Of a DNA stretch of 64,000 bases, positions 1 to 10,730 are shown in pieces. A program made the translations under genes and the position numbers. A model generated the notes under the pieces. That model was given only the letters and a program-made list of their open reading frames with translations. It was not told where the DNA came from and ran no database searches. Positions within the stretch are counted from its first letter, which is position 1; every line of letters starts with the position of its first letter. Where the stretch lies: assembly GCA_950097015.1 (NCBI GenBank), contig CATNEN010000039.1, forward strand, positions 1,116,001 through 1,180,000, in the 5' to 3' direction. Source of the DNA: Macrostomum hystrix. Taxonomy: Eukaryota > Platyhelminthes > Macrostomidae.

Positions 1-640
1 GATGGGATTCTAGTTGGGATTCTAGTTGGGATTCTAGACGGGATTCTAGATAAGATTCTAGTTGGTATTCTAGATGAGACTCTCGATGAGACTCTAGATG
101 GGATTCTAGACGGGATTCTAGATAGGATTCTAGTTGGTATTCTAGATAAGATTCAAGATAGAATTCTAGATGGAATTTTAGTTGGGATTCTAGATGGGAT
201 TTTAGTTGGGATTCTAGATGGGATTCTATTTAGGATTCTAGATAGGATTCAAGATAGAATTCTAGATGGAATTTTAGTTGAGATTCAATATGGGATTCTA
301 GATGGGATTCAAGTTGGGATTCTAGATGGGATTCTAGTTGGGATTCTAGATAGGATTCTAGTTGGTATTCTAGATAATATTCAAGATAGAATTCTAGATG
401 GGATTCTAGATGGGATTCTAGATGGGATTCTAGATGGGATTCTAGATAAGATTCGAGATAGAATTCTAGATGGGATTTTAGTTGGGATTCAATATGGGAT
501 TCTAGATGGGATTCAAGTTGGGATTCTAGATGGGATTCTAGATGGGATTCTAGTTGGGATTCTAGATGGGATTCTAGATGGGATTCCAGATGGGATTCTT
601 GATAGAATTCTAGATCAAATTCTAGATTATATAAGGTAAA
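1..640. repeat. 12-bp minisatellite array
   Basis: Degenerate tandem array of a 12-bp unit close to ATTCTAGATGGG, with variants in the last four bases. It runs off the left edge of the window. It lies upstream of the first visible tetraspanin exon and is probably inside an intron of that gene. The stretch 641-847 after it is AT-rich with no feature recognised. Confidence 0.93.
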
Positions 641-847
641 CTTTTTTTTGAAAACATTCTAGATGGGATGCTAAAGACGCGATCTATCGGGAAATTTTCA
701 AATGCGAGTTCAGATCATGCATTGGAAAAATTTGCCTAAAAATAACTTAGCATGGATAAAAGAACCAATTGTAAATAGTTACATGGCATTCTTAGTAAAT
801 TAAAAATTTAAGAATAACTTAGTGAGGCAGAGGGTTAGACGTGACGG

Positions 848-1276
848 ATAATGGCTGGCATGGAACTGATGGAACAGTGGATAATGGCTGACATGGAACT
901 GATGGAACAGTGGATAATGGCTGACATGGAACTGATGGAACAGTGGATAATGGCTGGCATAGAACTGATGGAATGGTGGATAATGGCTGGCATGGAACTG
1001 ATGGAACAGTGGATAATGGCTGGCATGGAACTGATGGAATGGTGGATAATGGCTGACATGGAACTGATGGAATGGTGGATAATGGCTGGGATGGAACTGA
1101 TGGAATGGTGGATAATGGCTGACATGGAACTGATGAAATGGTGGATAATGGCTGGCATGGAACTGATGGAATGGTGGATAATGGCTGACATGGAACTGAT
1201 GGAATGGTGGATAATGGCTGGCATGGAACTGATGGAATGGTGGATAATGGCTGGCATGGAACTGATGGAATGGTGG
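848..1276. repeat. 33-bp minisatellite array
   Basis: About 13 copies of a 33-bp unit containing GGAACTGATGGAATGGTGGA and ATAATGGCTGGCAT. The period is a multiple of three, so frames stay open on both strands; these ORFs are artefacts. The array lies about 100 bp upstream of the tetraspanin exon at 1381. Confidence 0.95.
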
Positions 1277-1380
1277 ATGCAACCGAAAGACGGATAAAGT
1301 GGGCTTAAGGGCCAACAGGCAACAGCAGACAGAAGGACAAACTGCAGTGCAGTGTCGAGCTGATTCCCGCACCGTTCCAG

Positions 1381-3087
1381 TACGTGGTGCTGGTCCTCCT
1401 GCTGACGCTGCTGTTCCTGGGATTCATCTTTGGCTACCTGGTGTTCAGGCAGGAGATGTACAACCTTGGTTCCAAGGAGATGAAGCGACTTATCACTGAG
1501 CAGTACAAGGGCAGCCACTCCAGCAGTCAGAATGACTTCAGCAAAATTATGGATATTGTGCAGGGCCGGGTGAGTACCAGCTGAGGGTTGGTGTTCTCTT
1601 GAATATGAGGCAATGAGATTTGCGGCTAACATTTTAGCTGGGGTGCTGCGCCATCGACAACTACACGGACTTTTACTCGGCCAAACAGTGGAATCGAACC
1701 TATTACCTGTCCTCCGAGTCCAGATACGTCGGTAAGTTGATTCGAAAGTTAGGCATAGTCAGAGCCGAGTTTGTACAGAAGTCAGCCCACCGCTTCAGTC
1801 CCTGAAGCCAGTCAGCCCACCGCTTCAGTCCCTGAAGTCAGTCAGCCCACCGCTTCAGTCCCTGAAGTCAGTCAGCCAACCGCTTCAGCCCCTGAAGTCC
1901 CTCAGCCCACCGCTTCAGTCCCTGAAGTCAGTCAGCCAACCGCTTCGGTCCCTGAAGTCCCTCAGCCCACCGCTTCAGTCCCTGAAGTCCCTCAGCCCAC
2001 CGCTTCAGTCTCTCAAGTCCCTCAGCCCACCGCTTCAGTCCCTGAAGTCAGTCAGCCAACCGCTTCAGCCCCTGAAGTCCCTCAGCCCACCGCTTCAGTC
2101 CCTGAAGTCAGTCAGCCAACCGCTTCGGTCCCTGAAGTCGGTCAGCCAACCGCTTCAGTCCCTGAAGTCAGTCAGCCAACCGCTTCAGTCCCTGAAGTCA
2201 GTCAGCCCACCGCTTCAGTCCCTGAAGTCAGTCAGCCCACCGCTTCAGTCCCTGAAGTCAGTCAGCCAACCGCTTCGGTCCCTGAAGTCAGTTAGCCCAC
2301 CGCTTCAGTCCCTGAAGTCAGTCAGCCAACCGCTTCGGTCCCTGAAGTCAGTCAGCCCACCGCTTCGGTCCCTGAAGTCAGTTAGCCCACCGCTTCAGTC
2401 CCTGAAGTCAGTCAGCCAACCGCTTCGGTCCCTGAAGTCAGTCAGCCCACCGCTTCGGTCCCTGAAGTCAGTTAGCCCACCGCTTCAGTCCCTGAAGTCA
2501 GTCAGCCCACCACTAACCTCAGCCAGTTGATGCCCCGCAGAGCTGGTGGCGCCAGTCTCCTGCTGCAAGCTGAGCTGGACCACCTGGGAGCCGCTTGACA
2601 ACAACTGCACCTACAACCCGTTGCCGGGCAACAGCAATTACTTGAAGAGCTGCTACGGCAAGCTGTGGGACATTCTTACCAACATCGCGAATATTGTCCT
2701 CTGCATCTTGGCCATCACGGCGGCCATCACGGTGAGCAATGCTTGAGCACTGAGCTCAACACCAGAATTAGTTGGGGTCGGAGTAAGAGCAGGTTTAGCA
2801 CCACACAAGTGCCCAGTCCTTTAGATAGTCACCAGGGCAACTGTTTCTGAGGCATTAACAATACGAGGGGTTGCGCGTCATTTTCACGGGCAGTTAATTT
2901 TCTTTTAAACTGCTAATCAACAATATTTCGGATTGGCCAGGAGCGCCTGATATTAAAAAAGTTCACGGACTTTTGGAACACCCTCATAATTGCTTTAAAA
3001 CTCTGAAATTTCACGCAGGCCTGCATTAGTGCGCTGGCGATCATCATGCTCCGCTACCACATAAAAAATGACATCACTCCACTGTGA
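1381..3087 (+). CDS. Tetraspanin, 3' half (TM3, large extracellular loop, TM4)
   Basis: Tetraspanins are four-pass membrane organisers of the cell surface and endosomes. Exons: 1381-1569, 1638-1731, 2541-2731, 3019-3087, all with AG/GT borders and matching phases (0, 1, 0), giving 180 residues and a TGA stop. Exon 1 starts directly in TM3 (YVVLVLLLTLLFLGFIFGYL). The large loop follows, with the paired cysteine motif LGCCAID, a second pair VSCCKL, and single Cys in NNCTY and KSCYGK, enough for three disulphides. TM4 (NIVLCILAITAAITACISAL) and a short RYHIKNDITPL tail end the protein. The usual CCG motif reads CCA here. TM1, TM2 and the start codon are not visible and should lie upstream of the window. 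The family call is firm; the subfamily is not. Confidence 0.88.
1775..2517. repeat. 30-bp minisatellite in tetraspanin intron
   Basis: About 25 copies of a 30-bp unit built from CCTGAAGTCAGTCAGCCCAC plus CGCTTCAGTC. It fills the intron 1732-2540. It leaves a 174-codon open frame (TASVPEVSQP) that is interrupted downstream and has no exon support. The array ends about 25 bp before the acceptor of the next exon. Confidence 0.95.
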
Positions 3088-3402
3088 GAGGCGAGAGGCG
3101 TATCGATCGAGTCGAACTTGACGGAAATATTCGTGACAGGGCGAGCATTTTGTTTTCGCTGCTCCACAATTTGCAGTACACTGCTGCACTCACTGCCTTC
3201 TACCGCCCATGCAGCCTTCTTTTTATAACTTCACAAATTATGTTAACTGTGAACAATATCACTGAAGAAACTGCACAGCCTGCATCCACTCAGTAAATAG
3301 AAAAACTCGCTGAGAGCGCTTTACCTGTACCTGTACGCTGTACTTGAGAACGCTGTACCTGTAGCTAACAACTTAGTAAGGACTTCTGTTGTTAATTTTA
3401 CC
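3088..3402. other. Tetraspanin 3' flank, no gene seen
   Basis: Unique sequence between the tetraspanin stop and the next array. It presumably holds the 3' UTR. I see no canonical AATAAA and no second gene. Confidence 0.5.
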
Positions 3403-4660
3403 ATCCCATTCAGTGCCTTTCAACCAGCTGCATCCCATCCAGTGCCTTTCAACCAGCTGCATCCCATCCAGTGCCTTTCAACCAGCTGCATCCCATCCAG
3501 TGCCTTTCAACCAGCTGCATCCCATCCAGTGCCTTTCAACCAGCTGCATACCATCCAGTGCCTTTCAACCAGCTGCATCCCATTCAGTGCCTTTCAACCA
3601 GCTGCATCCCATTCAGTGCCTTTCAACCAGCTGCATCCGATCCAGTGCCTTTCAACCAGCTGCATCCCATTCAGTGCCTTTCAACCAGCTGCATCCCATT
3701 CAGTGCCTTTCAACCAGCTGCATCCGATCCAGTGCCTTTCAACCAGCTGCATACCATCCAGTGCCTTTCAACCAGCTGCATCCCATCCAGTGCCTTTCAA
3801 CCAGCTGCATCCCATTCAGTGCCTTTCAACCAGCTGCATCCCATCCAGTGCCTTTCAACCAGCTGCATCCCATTCAGTGCCTTTCAACCAGCTGCATCCC
3901 ATCCAGTGCCTTTCAACCAGCTGCATCCCATTCAGTGCCTTTCAACCAGCTGCATCCCATCCAGTGCCTTTCAACCAGCTGCATCCCATTCAATGCCTTT
4001 CAACCAGCTGCATCCCATCCAGTGCCTTTCAACCAGCTGCATCCCATTCAGTGCCTTTCAACCAGCTGCATCCCATCCAGTGCCTTTCAACCAGCTGCAT
4101 CCCATCCAGTGCCTTTCAACCAGCTGCATCCCATCCAGTGCCTTTCAACCAGCTGCATCCCATCCAGTGCCTTTCAACCAGCTGCATCCCATCCAGTGCC
4201 TTTCAACCAGCTGCATCCCATCCAGTGCCTTTCAACCAGCTGCATCCCATCCAGTGCCTTTCAACCAGCTGCATCCCATCCAGTGCCTTTCAACCAGCTG
4301 CATCCCATTCAGTGCCTTTCAACCAGCTGCATCCCATCCAGTGCCTTTCAACCAGCTGCATCCCATCCAGTGCCTTTCAACCAGCTGCATCCCATTCAGT
4401 GCCTTTCAACCAGCTGCATCCCATTCAGTGCCTTTCAACCAGCTGCATCCCATCCAGTGCCTTTCAACCAGCTGCATCCCATTCAATGCCTTTCAACCAG
4501 CTGCATCCCATCCAGTGCCTTTCAACCAGCTGCATCCCATCCAGTGCCTTTCAACCAGCTGCATACCATCCAGTGCCTTTCAACCAGCTGCATCCCATCC
4601 AGTGCCTTTCAACCAGCTGCATACCATCCAGTGCCTTTCAACCAGCTGCATCCCATCCAG
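3403..4660. repeat. 29-bp minisatellite array
   Basis: About 43 copies of a 29-bp unit containing CATCCCATCCAGTGCCTTTC followed by AACCAGCTG. Units are nearly identical, with C/T and C/A changes (ATCCA, ATTCA, ATACC). Because 29 is not a multiple of three, all three forward frames read through and give ORFs of more than 420 codons that encode nothing real. It separates the convergent 3' ends of the tetraspanin and COA6 genes; 4661-4955 is AT-rich spacer. Confidence 0.96.
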
Positions 4661-4955
4661 GGTCGGTAAAATTTTACAACCAAAAAAAACAGAAAAACAA
4701 ATTAAATTTACAACTTTTTGCGGTTATTTCTACAATCAATTCTAACCAAGGTCCAAACCATTTGCCATGATCCACAATGGCTAAGATGAGCTGCCATACT
4801 ATTCGAAATAATTAAGGCAAATCTATGGGAAATAAAGTGTAATTATCATTCAGGATTGTACAAATACTATGCGAAATGAACACATTGAAGCATATGAAAA
4901 AGACATAAGCACACGCACGCAAACACAGGTGCACAATTGAGGGGTGCTGACTAAG

Positions 4956-6523
4956 TCAGGCGGGCTTGCTCCTGGCCTCGCGGGGAATCGAGAAGGTCAT
5001 GTGACTTTTGATGTCGCTGTCGGACACTTCGCCCCGCTCCATCTTCTCCTTGAACAGGTCGTACTCTTTCTTGCGAACGAAGTGGTCGATCTGAGGGTCA
5101 GGGATTGAGGACCGTTGAGGTTCATCTTCGAAAACCCTAATCAATAGGTTTTTAAAATCCCCAGCCAAATCCATCTTTGAAATCCTTAGCCAAATCCATC
5201 TTTGAAATCCCAAGCCAAATCCATCTTTGAAATCCCCAGCCAAATCCCTCTTTGAAATCCCCAGCCAAATCCATCTTTGAAATCCCCAGCCAAATCCTTC
5301 TTTGAAATCCCCAGCCAAATCCATCTTTGAAATCCCCAGCCAAATCCTTCTTTGAAATCCCCAGCCAAATCCATCTTTGAAATCCCCAGCCAAATCCATC
5401 TTTGAAATCCCAAGCCAAATCCCTCTTTGAAATCCCCAGCCAAATCCATCTTTGAAATCCCCAGCCAAATCCATCGTTGAAATCCCCAGCCAAATCCATC
5501 TTTGAAATCCCCAGCCAAATCCATCTTTGAAATCCCCAGCCAAATCCATCTTTGAAATCCCCAGCCAAATCCCTCTTTGAAATCCCCAGCCAAATTCATC
5601 TTTGAAATCCCCAGCCAAATCCTTCTTTGAAATCCCCAGCCAAATCCATCTTTGAAATCCCCAGCCAAATCCATCTTTGAAATCCCCAGCCAAATCCATC
5701 TTTGAAATCCCCAGCCAAATCCATCTTTGAAATCCCCAGCCAAATCCATCTTTGAAATCCCCAGCCAAATCCATCTTTGAAATCCCCAGCCAAATCCATC
5801 TTTGAAATCCCCAGCCAAATCCATCTTTGAAATCCCCAGCCAAATCCATCTTTGAAATCCCCAGCCAAATCCATCTTTGAAATCCCCAGCCAAATCCATC
5901 TTTGAAATCCCCAGCCAAATCCATCTTTGAAATCCCCAGCCAAATCCATCTTTGAAATCCCCAGCCAAATCCATCTTTGAAATCCCCAGCCAAATCCATC
6001 TTTGAAATCCCCAGCCAAATCCCTCTTTGAAATCCCCAGCCAAATCCATCTTTGAAATCCCCAGCCAAATCCTTCTTTGAAATCCCCAGCCAAATCCATC
6101 TTTGAAATCCCCAGCCAAATCCATCTTTGAAATCCCCAGCCAAATCCATCTTTGAAATCCCCAGCCAAATCCATCTTTGAAATCCCCAGCCAAATCCATC
6201 TTTGAAATCCCCAGCCAAATCCATCTTTGAAATCCCCAGCCAAATCCATCTTTGAAATCCCCAGCCAAATCCTTCTTTGAAATCCCCAGCCAAATCCTTC
6301 TTTGAAATCCCCAGCCAAATCCTTCTTGAGATACCTAATCGAACAGTCTCTCAGAACTCACCCACTGCCTCGGACAGGAGGAGTGGAAGGCCGCCAGCTC
6401 CTTCGAGCAGCCGGCTTTGCCGTCGCCGGCTGCCAGGCAGGCGAAGTAGGCGTCGCGAGCCTGCCAGCACTTCTCCCTGTCAGACTTCAGCAGCATCTTG
6501 CCACTGCCGTCTTTGTTAGCCAT
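4956..6523 (-). CDS. COA6: COA6-like cytochrome c oxidase assembly factor
   Basis: COA6 is a small twin-cysteine protein of the mitochondrial intermembrane space that helps mature the copper site of cytochrome c oxidase subunit 2. Two exons, 6523-6362 and 5090-4956, join in phase 0 (GTGAGT donor, CCCTCAG acceptor) into 98 residues. CWQARDAYFACL gives C19-X9-C29 and CSKELAAFHSSC gives C39-X10-C50, the COX6B/COA6 pattern. PRQW and FKEKMERGE follow as in COA6. No N-terminal presequence is present, as expected for oxidative-folding import. The intron holds a 25-bp array. A pyrimidine-rich CATCCTCAG lies about 36 nt upstream of the ATG. COX6B itself is less likely because of the FKEKMERGE tail. 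Confidence 0.87.
5151..6326. repeat. 25-bp minisatellite in COA6 intron
   Basis: About 47 copies of a 25-bp unit starting CCAGCCAAATCCATCTTTGA and ending AATCC, with rare CTT/CCT variants. It fills almost all of the only COA6 intron. Several minus-strand frames stay open through it (up to 445 codons), one merging with COA6 exon 2; the repeat part is intronic. Confidence 0.97.
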
Positions 6524-6639
6524 TGCAGGTGTGTGAGATCAAAGGATTCCGGCTGCTAGCTGAGGATGAACAAAAGATAAGCTTCGGCTGCTGGCTGATG
6601 CTGCGCGGTGTAAATATCAAAATATAACAGTATACTGCA

Positions 6640-7035
6640 TCTGAGGGTGAGGCGGAAAGATCAATGGTACCGAGTGCTATCTGAGGGTGAGGCAGAAAGA
6701 TCAAAGGGTACCCAGTGCTATCTGAGGGTGAGGCAGAAAGATCAAAGGGTACCCAGTGCTATTTGAGGGTGAGGCAGAAAGATCAAAGGGTACCCAGTGC
6801 TATTTGAGGGTGAGGCAGAAAGATCAAAGGGTACCCAGTGCTATTTGAGGGTGAGGCGGAAAGATCAAAGGGTACCCAGTGCTATTTGAGGGTGAGGCGG
6901 AAAGATCAAAGGGTACCCAGTGCTATCTGAGGGTGAGGCGGAAAGATCAAAGGGCACCCAGTGCTATCTGAGGGTGAGGCGGAAAGATCAAAGGGCACCC
7001 AGTGCTATCTGAGGGTGAGGCGGAAAGATCAAAGG
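6640..7035. repeat. 42-bp minisatellite array
   Basis: About nine copies of a 42-bp unit with TCTGAGGGTGAGGCGGAAAG then ATCAAAGGGTACCCAGTGCT. It lies just upstream of the COA6 start. The last units show GGGCACCC in place of GGGTACCC. Confidence 0.93.
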
Positions 7036-7571
7036 GTTCAAAGCGCGACATTGAATTTACGGCAGAAATATCAAAGGCTTTAATCTCCATTAATAATGAA
7101 AACTAAAAATGCGACATGAAGCCGAAGATAATAATGATTGAGAGCAGTAATCTGATTGGTTTATTGGGGCCGGCTTTAGTAAACTGGATTTGCCAGACCT
7201 GGGTGGGATGCGGGATCACAGCAAGGGGCGAGCCGACGAGCTACAAGAAAAAATCTGAAATTGGTTGTCAGCAATGCACCGAATAATATAATTGTGGGCA
7301 CTGCAGGCTTGTCCTACAGAGACTATCAGATAAAAACAACCACGGCAAAATATATTCACGAAAAAATTGCAGTAGAAAAAGCCTCCGAGAAAAAAATTGG
7401 GTCACGGGATGACCAAGGCAAGCATTTTAACAGGTGAAATAAAACAATAGAATAATAATAGAACAATGGGGAAAAAGCTAACACCGAAATATGAATTATG
7501 CACAGTGAATCACCTGACCATTCAGACTTTGCAGCTGAGCGGAAACATGAAAAATTTCTAACTGGCTTTAA
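7036..7571. other. Unique spacer, no gene seen
   Basis: AT-rich single-copy sequence between two arrays, upstream of COA6. I see no exon, RNA gene or clear promoter motif. Confidence 0.5.
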
Positions 7572-10272
7572 AATGGGGAATAAATAGGACAGTGGGGAAT
7601 GAATGGGACAGTGGGGAATGAATGGGACAGTGGGGAATGGATAGGACAGTGGGGAATGAATGGGACAGTGGGGAATGAATGGGACAGTGGGGAATGAATA
7701 GGACAGTGGGGAATGGATAGGACAGTGGGGAATGAATAGGACAGTGGGGAATGAATGGGACAGTGGGGAATGAATAGGACAGTGGGGAATGGATAGGACA
7801 GTGGGGAATGAATAGGACAGTGGGGAATGAATGGGACAGTGGGGAATGAATAGGACAGTGGGGAATGGATAGGACAGTGGGGAATGAATAGGACAGTGGG
7901 GAATAAATAGGACAGTGGGGAATGAATAGGACAGTGGGGAATGAATGGGACAGTGGGGAATGAATAGGACAGTGGGGAATGAATAGGACAGTGGGGAATG
8001 AATGGGACAGTGGGGAATGAATGGGACAGTGGGGAATGAATAGGACAGTGGGGAATGAATAGGACAGTGGGGAATGAATGGGACAGTGGGGAATGAATGG
8101 GACAGTGGGGAAAGAATAGGACAGTGGGGAATGGATGGGACAGTGGGGAATGAATAGGACAGTGGGGAATGAATAGGACAGTGGGGAATGAATAGGACAG
8201 TGGGGAATGAATAGGACAGTGGGGAATGAATAGGACAGTGGGGAATGAATAGGACAGTGGGGAATGAATAGGACAGTGGGGAATGAATGGGACAGTGGGG
8301 AATGAATAGGACAGTGGGGAATGAATAGGACAGTGGGGAATGAATAGGACAGTGGGGAATGAATAGGACAGTGGGAAATGAATGGGACAGTGGGGAATGA
8401 ATGGGACAGTGGGGAATGAATAGGACAGTGGGGAATGAATGGGACAGTGGGGAATGAACGGGACAGTGGGGAATGAATGGGACAGTGGGGAATGAATGGG
8501 ACAGTGGGGAATGAATAGGACAGTGGGGAATGAATGGAATAGTGCAGGGAATGAAGGGACAGAGCAGGGAATGAAGGGACAGAGCAGGGAATGATGGGAC
8601 AGAGCAGGGAATGGAGGGACAGAGCAGGGAATGATGGGACAGAGCAGGGAATGGAGGGACAGAGCAGGGAATGGAGGGACAGAGCAGGGAATGAAGGGAC
8701 AGAGCAGGGAATGAAGGGACAGAGCAGGGAATGGAGGGACAGAGCAGGGAATGGAGGGACAGAGCAGGGAATGGAGGGACAGAGCAGGGAATGATGGGAC
8801 AGAGCAGGGAATGGAGGGACAGAGCAGGGAATGATGGGACAGTGGGGAATGAATGGGACAGTGGGGAATGAATAGGACAGTGGGGAATGAATGGGACAGT
8901 GGGGAATGAATGGGACAGTGGGGAATGGATGGGACAGTGGGGAATAAATAGGACAGAGGGGAATGAATGGGACAGTGGGGAATGAATAGGACAGTGGGGA
9001 ATGAATGGGACAGTGGGGAATGGATGGGACAGTGGGGAATGAATGGGACAGTGGGGAATGAATGGGACAGTGGGGAATGAATGGGACAGTGGGGAATGAA
9101 TAGGACAGTGGGGAATGAATAGGACAGTGGGGAATGAATAGGACAGTGGGGAATGAATAGGACAGTGGGGAATGAATGGGACAGTGGGGAATGAATAGGA
9201 CAGTGGGGAATGAATAGGACAGTGGGGAATGAATAGGACAGTGGGGAATGAATAGGACAGTGGGGAATGAATAGGACAGTGGGGAATGAATGGGACAGTG
9301 GGGAAAGAATAGGACAGTGGGGAATGGATAGGACATTGGGGAATGAATGGGACAGTGGGGAATGAAGGGACAGAGCAGGGAATGATGGGACAGTGGGGAA
9401 TGAATAGGACAGTGGGGAATGAATGGGACAGTGGGGAATGAATGGGACAGTGGGGAATGAATGGGACAGTGGGGAATGGATGGGACAGTGGGGAATGAAT
9501 GGGACAGTGGGGAATGAATGGGACAGTGGGGAATGAATAGGACAGTGGGGAATGAATAGGACAGTGGGGAATGAATAGGACAGTGGGGAATGGATGGGAC
9601 AGTGGGGAATGAATAGGACAGTGGGGAATGAATGGGACAGTGGGGAATGGATGGGACAGTGGGGAATGAATGGGACAGTGGGGAATGAACGGGACAGTGG
9701 GGAATGAATGGGACAGTGGGGAATGAATGGGACAGTGGGGAATGAATAGGACAGTGGGGAATGAATGGAATAGTGCAGGGAATGAAGGGACAGAGCAGGG
9801 AATGAAGGGACAGAGCAGGGAATGATGGGACAGAGCAGGGAATGGAGGGACAGAGCAGGGAATGATGGGACAGAGCAGGGAATGGAGGGACAGAGCAGGG
9901 AATGGAGGGACAGAGCAGGGAATGGAGGGACAGAGCAGGGAATGATGGGACAGAGCAGGGAATGAAGGGACAGAGCAGGGAATGAAGGGACAGAGCAGGG
10001 AATGAAGGGACAGAGCAGGGAATGGAGGGACAGAGCAGGGAATGGAGGGACAGAGCAGGGAATGAAGGGACAGAGCAGGGAATGGAGGGACAGAGCAGGG
10101 AATGAAGGGACAGAGCAGGGAATGAAGGGACAGAGCAGGGAATGGAGGGACAGAGCAGGGAATGGAGGGACAGAGCAGGGAATGAAGGGACAGAGCAGGG
10201 AATGAAGGGACAGAGCAGGGAATGGAGGGACAGAGCAGGGAATGGAGGGACAGAGCAGGGAATGAAGGGACA
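7572..10272. repeat. Compound minisatellite of 19-bp and 20-bp units
   Basis: Two related unit families alternate in blocks. The 19-bp family (AATGAATGGGACAGTGGGG, or GAATAGG in place of GAATGGG) covers about 7575-8540, 8840-9360 and 9385-9765. The 20-bp family (AATGAAGGGACAGAGCAGGG) covers about 8545-8835 and 9770-10270, with one isolated unit near 9365. The junction TGAATGGAATAGTGC occurs at 8531 and again at 9762, so a block of about 1231 bp has been duplicated. A 930-codon minus-strand frame (repeats such as PHCPIHSPLSHS) is a by-product. It lies between SFXN and COA6. Confidence 0.96.
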
Positions 10273-10730
10273 GCTATAAAAATATTGTTCTAGGGATGTT
10301 AATGCTGAGCAGTAAAAAAGTAGATCTGTGGGGTGTGATGTAAAAAGCAATGCTCATAAAAACACTAAGTTGTATTTCTCTTGTCAGTCGCTTGAAATAG
10401 AACTGCAAAGTCTGAATTGTAACAATGACAATGGCACACTACCCACGAGCCTCATAAAAGTAGGGCAAAAAACTAACGACGAGTAGAATGTCCGAAAGAG
10501 AAGCGGCAGACAAGGTGGAGGCCCTAGATAATCTGATTGCCATGAAAGCTGACAAACTTGTGAATTGCGAGCCCAGTGGTGCCTACTGTGAGTAGTGGAG
10601 TGCAGATATTTGAATGGCCTAGACAGTACAATTTGCGCTGCGTGTAAAACACTGTTCTATTCCGAATGGCATTGGAGACCCTTCGCAACCAGACAATGGT
10701 TTCCAATGACGCCACACAGGGATGACGAGT
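10273..10730. other. SFXN 3' flank, no gene seen
   Basis: Unique sequence downstream of the SFXN stop codon; it should contain its 3' UTR. Nothing else recognised. Confidence 0.5.

Noticed and set aside
3389-4770. Three forward ORFs of more than 420 codons
   Set aside because: Products of the 29-bp array; identical peptide cycles in each frame.
7558-10350. 930-codon minus-strand ORF
   Set aside because: It is entirely tandem repeat with a period of 19 or 20 bp; the frame survives only because the unit lacks stops in all three phases.
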